This document shows positions 7,231 through 15,133 of a stretch of DNA of 64,000 bases, one piece after another. A model generated the notes under the pieces. It saw only the letters and a program-made list of their open reading frames with translations, did no database searches and was not told the origin of the DNA. Location: contig NZ_JACBGE010000015.1 in NCBI RefSeq assembly GCF_021401345.1, positions 1-64,000 on the forward strand. The letters run 5' to 3'. Position numbers and translations under genes: made by a program. Numbering within the stretch: position 1 is the first letter of the stretch; every line of letters begins with the position of its first letter. Source of the stretch: Hydrogenophaga sp. NFH-34. GTDB taxonomy: Bacteria; Pseudomonadota; Gammaproteobacteria; Burkholderiales; Burkholderiaceae_C.

Positions 7231-7797
7231 TCAGCTCCGAACGCACATTTCGATGATCTCACGGGCGATTTCCGGGTACATGCCTCCGGTTCGCCAATCG
7301 GGGCGCTCCGCGTTGGCCTCCGAGAGAATCAGAGGCCAGTCCCGCACGAGACGGTTCCATTGAATGGACTGCGAACCCATCGTGTGGAAACGCGATTGAA
7401 TCTCGGGAACCGATTCGATCAGGAGCTGGCAGCGCCGCCAGTCGCCGAAGTCCAGCGGATGGCTCATGATTTCCCGGTCGATGGCCACCACATTGAGCAG
7501 TACGGTGAAAATGGTGTTGCTGCTGTTGTCGCGCTCACCGTTGGCAAGCCATTCCAGAGCTGCAGCCGACAGGCCAGCGCCGACATGTGAAACCCGCTCA
7601 GCGCCAGCCGAGAGTCTGGCACTCAACGTCTTGAGGGCCGATACGCTGCCCACGGCGAACACTGCACCGGCCACTCGGGCAAGGTCCGAGTCCATGACCG
7701 CATTGGGTCCGCATAGCTTGCTGGCTTTGCCCAGGGATTCGATCGGCTGCGGCCCGAACGCCAGGACGACAAAGGAATTACTCGACGGTCGAGTCAT
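7231..7797 (-). CDS. Hypothetical protein
   Basis: A 188-residue protein without recognised domains. The first third is small-residue-rich (AVFAVGSVSALKTLSARL), and the middle (SNTIFTVLLNVVAIDREI) is hydrophobic but interrupted by charges, so it is probably a soluble helical protein. The 5' end overlaps the previous gene by 20 bases and the 3' end abuts the DUF4031 gene. ATG 7797 is chosen because upstream codons in this frame fall within the neighbouring gene. Confidence 0.5.
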   Translation of the reverse strand: MTRPSSNSFVVLAFGPQPIESLGKASKLCGPNAVMDSDLARVAGAVFAVGSVSALKTLSARLSAGAERVSHVGAGLSAAALEWLANGERDNSSNTIFTVLLNVVAIDREIMSHPLDFGDWRRCQLLIESVPEIQSRFHTMGSQSIQWNRLVRDWPLILSEANAERPDWRTGGMYPEIAREIIEMCVRS

Positions 7798-7987
7798 GGC
7801 CTTGCTCCTTCCGATCGAGATCCCACTCTGCAATCTGCTTCGCGTCGTCAAGCTTGCTTGCTTGCCGGGCCGAATGCTTGAGGGCACGAGAGTACGGGGC
7901 ACGCTGCTTCATCGGCTGGCCGCGAAAATCAGCCAGTTCCTCCGCGCGCATCTGCGCTGTTTTCGTCGGGGGACAAAGGTGTTTCAT
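7778..7987 (-). CDS. Small hypothetical protein, first gene of the cluster
   Basis: A 69-residue, strongly charged protein, rich in K, R, E and D, likely helical in its second half (LDDAKQIAEWDLDRKEQ). No domain is recognised. Its end overlaps the next gene by 20 bases, and a 53-base gap separates it from the binding-protein gene upstream, so it may head the compact block. Confidence 0.42.
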   Translation of the reverse strand: MKHLCPPTKTAQMRAEELADFRGQPMKQRAPYSRALKHSARQASKLDDAKQIAEWDLDRKEQGHDSTVE

Positions 7988-8040
7988 GGGTTCAGGGTAG
8001 TCAGGAATCCACCAACATCAACATCGAAAGCGGAGACATT

Positions 8041-9174
8041 TCAGTAGCGCAGTCGTCCGTCATGCGAAACGACGCCGATGTCCACCCACTTGCTGCCCTC
8101 GTTGCCCTTGGAGAAGTTCACCCGGTAACCGCCCAGGTCGATCTCGCCGGCCTGGCGCAGCGCGGATGCGATGTCGGAAGAACTGATGGACTTGGCACGG
8201 CTGGCCGCTTCGATGAACACCCTGGCGGTGATGTAGCCTTCGATGTGGAAGGGCGAGTACGAGTCCATCTCCGGGAAGCTCTTTTTCATCGCCATTCGGA
8301 AGTTCCGCTGGATGGGCGTGGAGACCCCTTGAGGGCTGGGGAATGTCTGGACGATGCCAACGCCTCTGGCATGCTCCGCGGCTTGCTTGAACAGCACCGT
8401 CGCCGGCAGGTAGGACAGTGCGAAGATGGGTTGGCGCATGCCCGCTTTCCGCAGCGCCGTGACGCCTTCGGCCATGAACTTGGGATTGCCGATCACCAGC
8501 GCGGCTTGGGGGCTGACGGATGCCATCTTCTTGGCAGCAGCTTTCAGGGTGTCGGAATCGAGAGAGGACTGGATTTCGACCAGGTCCATCTTCCCGCCAC
8601 CGGCAAGTACCGCAGCCTTGGCTGACTCCAGACCAGAGGATCCGATGGGGATGTCCTGAAAGAGCACGCCCATGGAGGCCGTCGTCATGGCGTAGCCGTG
8701 GTCGATGACCTTCTTGACCTGCTGATCATCGCCGGCCCGGATGTGAAAGAGGCGGGGATGGCCGGGTGATCGCAGGACGCTGGCACCGGGCACCGCGTTG
8801 AGGATCATGATGTTGGAGCGATCGAGCAGCGCATTGTCCAGAACACCCTTGATCGTGGCCGAGCCCACTGGAGCCAGCAATGCCACCGGATTGCTGGCCA
8901 TCGCCTCCTGCATCCTCTCCTTGAATCCTTCGTAGGTGTAGCCATCGTCGAACTTGAGCAGGCGTACCTTGCGGTTGCCGATACCGCCTGCTGCATTGAT
9001 CTCATTGAAGGCCGCGTTCATCCCTTCATTCAGCCACAGCGCGTCAGGGGCGGGCAGACCGGTGAAGGGGCCGATCTGGGCAACGACGATGTCGCTCGGG
9101 TTTTGTGCCTGGGTCACGGTGGGCACAGCCAGGGCAAGTGCGGCAATGGCCATGAGTTGACGACGATTGAGCAT
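8041..9174 (-). CDS. LivK-type periplasmic substrate-binding protein of an ABC transporter
   Basis: 377 residues. The N-terminus has a signal peptide (RRQLMAIAALALAVP, cleavage after TQAQ), followed by the type I periplasmic binding fold of the branched-chain amino-acid/amide family: IVVAQIGPFTG, then GGIGNRKVRLLKFDDGY. AGGA precedes ATG 9174. No permease or ATPase gene is adjacent, so it is an orphan receptor whose ligand is unknown; many Comamonadaceae carry many such receptors, often for aromatic or carboxylic acids. The position downstream of chorismatase and DAHP synthase is suggestive but not proof of an aromatic ligand. The 196-base gap upstream (9175-9370) holds no gene. Confidence 0.85.
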   Translation of the reverse strand: MLNRRQLMAIAALALAVPTVTQAQNPSDIVVAQIGPFTGLPAPDALWLNEGMNAAFNEINAAGGIGNRKVRLLKFDDGYTYEGFKERMQEAMASNPVALLAPVGSATIKGVLDNALLDRSNIMILNAVPGASVLRSPGHPRLFHIRAGDDQQVKKVIDHGYAMTTASMGVLFQDIPIGSSGLESAKAAVLAGGGKMDLVEIQSSLDSDTLKAAAKKMASVSPQAALVIGNPKFMAEGVTALRKAGMRQPIFALSYLPATVLFKQAAEHARGVGIVQTFPSPQGVSTPIQRNFRMAMKKSFPEMDSYSPFHIEGYITARVFIEAASRAKSISSSDIASALRQAGEIDLGGYRVNFSKGNEGSKWVDIGVVSHDGRLRY

Positions 9175-9370
9175 GAGAAGTCCTTTGCGGGGCATTGCGA
9201 TGCACGCCGCTTCAGTGATGTGGATGGAATTCGGATGCCCTAAGCGCTCGGGCTCGTTTTCCGCTCGGATTGATCTGACAAATCCATCTTCAGATGGCGC
9301 AGGCACGAGTCAAATCTGAAAGCGGATCGAAACTGGGCAGATATCGACAGGACCTGGACGAGGAAGCTCG

Positions 9371-9706
9371 TCAGGCCTTTACGAGGGTCAAGTTGTTGCC
9401 ACTCACTTGAGTGACACGAAACATCCCAGGCTCAGACGATGACCCGTCGCGCAATCGGGCTCGCCACGGCCGTCCACAGTACCGAATCACTGCTGTGCGG
9501 TCGGATAACCAGCGCTCCACACGGATCATCTCGCCAACCTCTGGGACGCATTCTTCAGCTTCATGCTGAACACCTGCGTCGAAGAGCCTTGACGCCTTTT
9601 CCCACTGTCTTCGCTGCATGCCCAGTCCGGCCAACATCAGCATGCAGATGGAAAGTATCCAGAAGGAATTGAACGATTCAGAAATGAAGGATGAGTATGT
9701 GCACAT
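9371..9706 (-). CDS. NfeD-like small membrane protein
   Basis: 111 residues. One hydrophobic segment near the N-terminus (FWILSICMLMLAGLG) precedes a region with the OB-fold pattern of NfeD C-terminal domains: VGEMIRVE, then AVIRYCGRPWRARL, then GMFRVTQVSGNNLTLVKA. NfeD proteins usually sit beside a stomatin/SPFH gene, which is absent here, and they normally have three or four membrane helices, so this is a reduced form. AAAGG lies before ATG 9706. The role is unknown. Confidence 0.55.
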   Translation of the reverse strand: MCTYSSFISESFNSFWILSICMLMLAGLGMQRRQWEKASRLFDAGVQHEAEECVPEVGEMIRVERWLSDRTAVIRYCGRPWRARLRDGSSSEPGMFRVTQVSGNNLTLVKA

Positions 9707-9743
9707 GAAGAAACCTTTGTCGGCCTGTATGGGCCGTTTCAGT

Positions 9744-10016
9744 TCAGTCTGCTCTGCGCATTGATCGGTGCAAGTAGGAACACGAGCGGTAGCTGCGCTC
9801 AATGGCATATGTCCGGCATGGAATGCCGCTTCGATGTAGTTCTTCGCGGAAATCAAAGCCCATGGCACGAAGCACCTGATCTACCTTTTTAAAGCCCTCG
9901 CCAGTAACATCGGCCAGTTCCAAGACGAGGTAGCCGGAGCAGGAGACGATGTGGTTTCGCACCCAGATCGAATTGCTGATCCGAATGCATACATTCAAAA
10001 ACTGCTCAAGCGTCAT
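9744..10016 (-). CDS. Hypothetical protein
   Basis: A 90-residue protein starting MTLEQFLNV at ATG 10016. It combines a strand-like hydrophobic stretch (SCSGYLVLELADV) with a helix (FKKVDQVLRAMGFDF) and a basic, serine- and arginine-rich tail. No family is recognised. It lies between the chorismatase gene and the NfeD-like gene, with gaps of about 40 bases on both sides, and is probably on the same transcript. Confidence 0.45.
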   Translation of the reverse strand: MTLEQFLNVCIRISNSIWVRNHIVSCSGYLVLELADVTGEGFKKVDQVLRAMGFDFREELHRSGIPCRTYAIERSYRSCSYLHRSMRRAD

Positions 10017-10056
10017 GGCGCTGCCGTGAGGCGATCTGGAGTTCAGATCTGATTCC

Positions 10057-11052
10057 TTAGGTGCTGTGCGCCTCGACTTCGACCAGCAGGTCGGAGCGAC
10101 AGACATCGGCTCGGAGGTACACCGCATGGGAGGATCCGATTCGCTCCTGGATCACTTCTTTCACCACCGACACGTCCTCGGAGTTGCGCACGTACACGCG
10201 GTATGCCAGGTCGCCAAATCCGAAATTCGCGCCCTCGATGCGCTTGGCCTCCTGCAGCAGTGCCTCGATGTTGTTCAGGCATTCGTAGGTTTGTGCCCGA
10301 ACGTCGCCGATGTGTACGGTTTCGTGGCCCACGATGCTGGCGGTGCCCGAGATGAAGAGGTTGGAGCGCCCATCGAGTCTGGCAATTGCCGCCCGGGCGA
10401 AAAGGGGCTTGCGAGGGCCGTACTGCTCGGGATAGTGGAAGGCACTTACCTGCCTCGGGTTCTCGATGGGGATTACAGGCAGCGAACTGGCCAGGAATGC
10501 GATGGTCAGCGGCCCGCCATCGGTGCCTAGCACGCATGCCGCGGGCACATTACCCTCCACCACCTGCTTGTGGGCCACAAATGCTTCGGCACGGCCGATG
10601 TTGAACTGTCGGTACCGCTCCAGCCCGTGTGTTTCGACGTTGATGTCGGACATGTAGGTCCACAGCTTCCAGAGGTGTGGCGTGCCCTGATCGGCCAGGA
10701 AGCGGAAAATGCGGTCGTATGCGTCCCGGGTAGCATCCTGCAGCGGCGTTCGGCCGGTGTCCGCTGTTCCTTGGCTGTCGTCGATCTCCAGCACACCGTA
10801 GAGCACTGGGCCTGCCCTGTGCCAGTGGATATCCTCGGTGATGTCCTTGGTGATAGGGTCATCGGAGATGATGGCGAAGACATCCTGCTGGATTTGGGGA
10901 CCGTTTCCAAGTACGCGGGTGCTGATAGCCTGGATGGGCCAAACTGGCAGGAGGGCAGGCAAGTCTGTGCCCATGCACGCGCCGCCCAGGATGCGATCCT
11001 TGTTGCAGGTCAGGTCTTCGGCCACGGGAGAGGTACACCATTCGAGGGGCAT
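10057..11052 (-). CDS. Chorismatase (XanB2/Hyg5/FkbO family)
   Basis: 331 residues. The C-terminal half has the RidA-like fold signature of chorismatases: LFISGTASIVGHETVHIGD (233-251), then AQTYECLNNIEALL, and the active-site stretch ADVCRSDLLVEVE. In this stretch Cys318 lies seven residues before Glu325, the spacing I recall for the catalytic Cys/Glu pair of the 3-hydroxybenzoate-forming Hyg5. Family members split chorismate into pyruvate plus 3-hydroxybenzoate, 4-hydroxybenzoate or a dihydroxycyclohexadiene acid. AAGGA precedes ATG 11052. The gene follows a DAHP synthase by 76 bases, so precursor supply and chorismate use are probably co-expressed. The exact product cannot be fixed from sequence alone. 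Confidence 0.85.
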   Translation of the reverse strand: MPLEWCTSPVAEDLTCNKDRILGGACMGTDLPALLPVWPIQAISTRVLGNGPQIQQDVFAIISDDPITKDITEDIHWHRAGPVLYGVLEIDDSQGTADTGRTPLQDATRDAYDRIFRFLADQGTPHLWKLWTYMSDINVETHGLERYRQFNIGRAEAFVAHKQVVEGNVPAACVLGTDGGPLTIAFLASSLPVIPIENPRQVSAFHYPEQYGPRKPLFARAAIARLDGRSNLFISGTASIVGHETVHIGDVRAQTYECLNNIEALLQEAKRIEGANFGFGDLAYRVYVRNSEDVSVVKEVIQERIGSSHAVYLRADVCRSDLLVEVEAHST

Positions 11053-11128
11053 GCGGAAATCCTTGCAAGAGGTGGGCTCATCGATGCCCTGTTGAGACGA
11101 TGGTGTTGTGCGAGGGATCGGGGATGAT

Positions 11129-12220
11129 TCAGGCAGCGGCTGGTTCAGGAAGCCGGCTTGCAGCTACTGCATCCGCGAGGACTTGTAGGGCATGTACGGT
11201 GCTGTCCCAGTCAAGGCATGCGTCTGTGATGCTCTGCCCGTAGCGAAGCTGCTCGATTCGGTCCTGGCCTGGGGTGAACTTCTGGGCGCCTGCCACCAGA
11301 TTGCTTTCCAGCATCACGCCGAAGATGTGACGATTGCCTGTCTTGATCTGATTAGCGATGTCAGCAGCGACCACCAATTGGCGCTCGTGCTGCTTGCTGC
11401 TGTTGCCGTGGCTGCAATCCACCATGAGCCGGGCTGGCAAGCTGGACCTCTCCAGCTCCGCGGCTGCAGCGGCGTTGCTGGCCGCGTCGTAGTTTGGTGT
11501 CTTGCCACCGCGCAGGATGAGATGGCAATCAGGATTGCCGGCGGTACGAACGATGCAGGCATGACCGTTCTTGTGGACTGCAAGGCAGTTGTGGGACGTG
11601 GAGGCGGCCTGGATTGCGTCGATCGCCACCCTGAGGTTGCCATCGGTGCCGTTCTTGAAGCCGATAGGGACGGGCAAACCACTGGCAAGTTCGCGGTGCA
11701 CCTGGCTCTCGGTGGTCCGGGCACCGATGGCACCCCAAGAGATCAGGTCCCCGACGTACTGTGGAGTGATCACGTCCAGGAACTCGCTGGCGGCTGGCAG
11801 GCCCAGACGGTTGATGTCGATCAGCAGGTGACGGGCCATGCGCAGGCCTTCGTCGATGCAAAAGCTCCCGTCAAGGTGAGGGTCGTTGATCAGGCCCTTC
11901 CAGCCCACGGTGGTCCGGGGCTTTTCGAAGTAGACCCGCATCACGATCTCCAGGTGCTCGGAGAGTCTGTTTCTTTGCTCAACCAGCCGGCGGGCATAGT
12001 CAAGAGCAGCGACCGGATCGTGGATAGAGCAGGGGCCGACAATGACCAATAGGCGGTCTTCCCTTGCGTGGAGTATCTGCACCGCCCTCTGTCGGGTCTG
12101 TTCGATCAGATTCTCCACAGCCGAGCCGGCGATGGGAAAGAAGCGGATTAGATGGTTGGGCGGCGGAAGCTCAGTGGACCGAGTGATGCGATGGAAGCGA
12201 GGGAGCGCGGGTTCAGGCAT
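11129..12220 (-). CDS. aroG: 3-deoxy-7-phosphoheptulonate (DAHP) synthase, class I alpha
   Basis: 363 residues, the usual length of AroF/G/H enzymes, which condense phosphoenolpyruvate and erythrose 4-phosphate in the first step of the shikimate pathway. Visible motifs are VGPCSIHDP, RVYFEKPRTTVGWKG, NDPHLDGSF, GARTTESQVHRELASG and the metal-site VDCSHGN. This gene sits directly upstream of chorismatase rather than with core aro genes, which suggests a dedicated isoenzyme feeding chorismate to hydroxybenzoate. Feedback specificity cannot be told. It may be driven from the region carrying the 12-base tandem repeat (12348-12371). Confidence 0.93.
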   Translation of the reverse strand: MPEPALPRFHRITRSTELPPPNHLIRFFPIAGSAVENLIEQTRQRAVQILHAREDRLLVIVGPCSIHDPVAALDYARRLVEQRNRLSEHLEIVMRVYFEKPRTTVGWKGLINDPHLDGSFCIDEGLRMARHLLIDINRLGLPAASEFLDVITPQYVGDLISWGAIGARTTESQVHRELASGLPVPIGFKNGTDGNLRVAIDAIQAASTSHNCLAVHKNGHACIVRTAGNPDCHLILRGGKTPNYDAASNAAAAAELERSSLPARLMVDCSHGNSSKQHERQLVVAADIANQIKTGNRHIFGVMLESNLVAGAQKFTPGQDRIEQLRYGQSITDACLDWDSTVHALQVLADAVAASRLPEPAAA

Positions 12221-12574
12221 CCCTGAATCGTGCTGAAAGTCGCAGGAGCTGAGTGCTCAAAAGACTCTGCAGGACTCGTAGGTTTTGATCACGAGTGGCT
12301 TGGTGTCCTTCTTGGACGAAAAATGATGAATACCACGAGGCTGCTGTAGTGTGGTTTTTAGTGTAGTTTTTGCACTTCAAGCATGTTTCTTCATAGGAGA
12401 ACAGACCTATGCATCATGGGGGTGTGTTTGTCCAGCGGGGCGTTCAAGGTCGGTCAGGGTGGGTCGAAAATAACCGGATACTGTAGCAGTTCGGTCGTGT
12501 TTGACGGCCCGCTTCCCGGCGCCTGGGACCATCCGGTTCCGGGAACGCCACGTCTTCTGAATGGGGCCCCGCGC
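12221..12574. other. Intergenic region between DAHP synthase and histidine kinase genes
   Basis: About 350 bases, AT-richer on the left, that should hold divergent promoters. The frame of the kinase stays open upstream to 12383, but that part codes a poor-looking peptide and is treated as untranslated. On the minus strand a 25-codon stop-terminated frame (ending VIKTYESCRVF) has no ATG. Apart from the tandem repeat listed separately I see no gene. Confidence 0.5.
12348..12371. repeat. Two-copy 12-base tandem direct repeat
   Basis: AGTGTGGTTTTT (12348-12359) is followed at once by AGTGTAGTTTTT (12360-12371), differing at one base. The position, 130-150 bases upstream of the DAHP synthase start in the divergent promoter region, suits a binding site for a dimeric regulator, but no regulator is known. 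Confidence 0.6.
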
Positions 12575-15127
12575 ATGGCATCTTCGACCTCACCGGCTTC
12601 ACTGGCTTCGCCGTCCCTGTCCGGAGACGGTGTCGGCGAGGGGGCGCTGGACGCCGGGCTGTTCGAGACGCTGTTCATGGCGGCCCCGCTGGCCGCCAGC
12701 CTGAGCCGAAAGGCCGATGGCCGGATCCTGGCCGTCAACCGCGCCTGGGAGCAACTGACCGGCGTCTCGCGCGGGCAGGCCGTGGGCAAGACCACGGTCG
12801 AACTCGGACACTGGCCTTCCGAAGCCGAGCGTCAGCGGGTGTTGTGGGACGGCTCCGTTGAATTCGAGCATGTCTGTCTGGCGGTGACCGAGGGCAAGCC
12901 GTTCACCGTGCGGCTTCACATGCGCGTGATCGAGGGCGCCGATCCGCTGCTGCTGGTGTACCTGACCGAAATCGACCGCGAGCAGATGGCCACCCAGGCA
13001 CTGGCCCGCCAGCACCGCATTCTCGAAGCTGTGCAGCAGGCCCAGGCAGCCTTCATCGAGGCGGACGACAAGCGACAGGCCTTCACCCGCCTGCTGGAGG
13101 CGCTGCTGGACGTGACCGACAGCGCGTTCGGCTTTGTTGGCGAGGTGCAGTTCGATCTGCAGGACAAACCGTTCATCAAGGTGCACGCCATCACCGACAT
13201 CGCGTGGGACGAAACCTCGCGCCAGATGCACGACAACCAGCTGGATGCGGGCATGGAGTTCCGCAACCTGCAGACTCTTTTTGGCCATGCGCTGACGACG
13301 CGGGATGTGGTCATCGCCAATGATCCGGTTCACGATGCCCGCGCCGGCGGGTTGCCGACCGGGCACGCGCCGCTGCAAGCCTTCATGGGGATCCCTGTCG
13401 AAGCCCAGGGCCGGCTGGTGGCCATGATCGGTCTGGCCAACCGGGTGGGCGGCTACACGCAGGCCGACGTCGACTACCTGCAGCCGCTGATCGGAGCCCT
13501 GCGCCAACTGGTGCTCGCCTGGCGCGGCCATGCCGAACGCAGGCGGGCCCGTCTGCAGTTCCAGGCCACCAGCGCCCTGCTGTCGGAAAAAACCGCCGCC
13601 TTGCAGGTGACTTTCGACAGCATGAGCCAGGGACTCATGATGATCGATGCCGGGGGGCTTGTGCGCTTCTACAACCGGCGCGCGCTGGATCTCCTGGACC
13701 TGCCCGAGACCTTCCTGGCCGGCCAGCCAGCCCACGCCGACGTGGTCCGCTTCCAGACCGAGCGCGGGGATTTCGGTCCCGACCTGTCGCTGCTGGATCC
13801 GTTCCTGAGACCTTATGTGGGCCAGGCCGCTGGCGCCGAAATACCCGAGCACTACCTGCGCCAGACGCGCGACGGGCGCACGCTGGAGATCGTCACCCGG
13901 CAACTGCCCGAAGGGGGCCTGGTGCGCACCTACACCGATGTCTCGCCCTACGTGCAGACGCAGCAGGCCTTGCGGCAGGAGCAGCAGCGCCTGCAATGGG
14001 TGCTGGAAGCCACCCGCCCCGGCATCTGGGAGGTCAACATGGAGACGGGCGGGCTGGTCATCAACGAGCGCTGGGCGGAGATGCTGGGCTACCGGGTGGA
14101 GGAGCTGCAGCCCACCACGGTCGATACCTGGCGCAACCTGGTCCATCCGCAGGATCTGGAGCGTTCGGCCCGCATCCTGCAGTGGCACCTGAACGGGGAA
14201 CTGCCTTATTACGAATGCGACATCCGCATGCGCCACAAGGCCGGGCACTGGCTCTGGATCAACGACCGGGGGCGTGTGCACCGGCGCGACGACAGTGGCA
14301 AGGCGCTGTACATGTCGGGCACGCTGCTCGACATCCACGACCGCGTGGTGGCGCAGGAGCAGGTGCGGGCGCTCAACGCCAATCTGGAGCGGCGCGTCGC
14401 CGAGCGCACGGCCGAGCTGGAGCGCTCGATGAAGGACATGGAGGCGATCTCCTATTCCATTGCGCACGATCTGCGGGCGCCGCTGCGCTCGGTCAACGGC
14501 TTTGCGGCGCTGATCCAGGAGGAAGACGGTGCCCACCTCAGCCCGCTGGCGCGCGACATGTTCGGCCGCATCGAGCGCTCGGCGCGCTACATGGGGCAGA
14601 TGATCACCGACATGCTGGAGCTGCTGCGGGTGGTGCGTGTCGACCTGCAGCCCATGCCGGTGGACATGGGCACCCTGGCCCAGCTGGTGGTGGACGCCCT
14701 GGCGCCGGGCGTGCCGAATGCGCACATCCACATTGGGGCCTTGCCGCGTGTGATGGGCGACGCCACCCTGTTGCGCCAGGTGCTGCTCAACCTGACGGAC
14801 AACGCCCTCAAATACTCGCGCCACCGTGCGGAGCCGCGGCTGGAGATCGGGTTCGATCCGGAGCGGCAGGCGCTGTACCTGCGCGATAACGGCATGGGCT
14901 TCGACATGAAGCGCGCCAACCGGCTGTTCGGGCTGTTCCAGCGCCTGCACGCCGGTTCGGAAGTGCCCGGTACGGGCGTGGGGCTGGCGATCGTGGCCCG
15001 CATCATCGAGCGCCATGGGGGCCGCATCTGGGCCGAGTCGGTGCCGGAGCAGGGCGCCACCTTCTGGTGGACGCTGCCGCTGGCACCCTCGGCGGCCGCC
15101 CGGTTACCGGGTGCCGCCGAGGGTTGA
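12575..15127 (+). CDS. Multi-PAS/GAF sensor histidine kinase
   Basis: 850 residues, no membrane segment, so probably cytoplasmic. Order of domains: PAS (about 28-130), GAF (150-325), PAS (345-460), PAS_3 (475-590), a coiled-coil linker, a HisKA domain with phosphorylated His631 in SIAHDLRAPL, and an HATPase domain with N-box Asn743 (TDNALKYS) and G-boxes DNGMGFD and GTGVGLAI. The HDLRAPL H-box and GAF/PAS layout resemble phytochrome-like kinases, but no chromophore cysteine or PHY domain is seen. There is no receiver domain and no response regulator next to it. The start ATG 12575 is the best guess; an ATG at 12416 is in frame. Confidence 0.85.
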   Translation: MASSTSPASLASPSLSGDGVGEGALDAGLFETLFMAAPLAASLSRKADGRILAVNRAWEQLTGVSRGQAVGKTTVELGHWPSEAERQRVLWDGSVEFEHVCLAVTEGKPFTVRLHMRVIEGADPLLLVYLTEIDREQMATQALARQHRILEAVQQAQAAFIEADDKRQAFTRLLEALLDVTDSAFGFVGEVQFDLQDKPFIKVHAITDIAWDETSRQMHDNQLDAGMEFRNLQTLFGHALTTRDVVIANDPVHDARAGGLPTGHAPLQAFMGIPVEAQGRLVAMIGLANRVGGYTQADVDYLQPLIGALRQLVLAWRGHAERRRARLQFQATSALLSEKTAALQVTFDSMSQGLMMIDAGGLVRFYNRRALDLLDLPETFLAGQPAHADVVRFQTERGDFGPDLSLLDPFLRPYVGQAAGAEIPEHYLRQTRDGRTLEIVTRQLPEGGLVRTYTDVSPYVQTQQALRQEQQRLQWVLEATRPGIWEVNMETGGLVINERWAEMLGYRVEELQPTTVDTWRNLVHPQDLERSARILQWHLNGELPYYECDIRMRHKAGHWLWINDRGRVHRRDDSGKALYMSGTLLDIHDRVVAQEQVRALNANLERRVAERTAELERSMKDMEAISYSIAHDLRAPLRSVNGFAALIQEEDGAHLSPLARDMFGRIERSARYMGQMITDMLELLRVVRVDLQPMPVDMGTLAQLVVDALAPGVPNAHIHIGALPRVMGDATLLRQVLLNLTDNALKYSRHRAEPRLEIGFDPERQALYLRDNGMGFDMKRANRLFGLFQRLHAGSEVPGTGVGLAIVARIIERHGGRIWAESVPEQGATFWWTLPLAPSAAARLPGAAEG

Positions 15128-15133
15128 GGGGCG

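Noticed and set aside
12244-12318. Short minus-strand frame ending VIKTYESCRVF upstream of DAHP synthase, considered as a leader peptide
   Set aside because: It has no ATG, no ribosome-binding site and only a few aromatic residues; no terminator/antiterminator pair was found after it.
74-12574. Attachment-site repeats or an integrase at the edges of the low-GC block
   Set aside because: Comparison by eye of 74-215 with 12221-12574 gave no matching direct repeat, and no recombinase gene is in the window.
12599-15016. Very long open frame on the minus strand opposite the histidine kinase gene
   Set aside because: It is the antisense shadow of a high-GC gene. The predicted product is a low-complexity His/Gln/Val/Gly-rich chain, whereas the plus-strand frame has clear PAS, GAF and kinase motifs.
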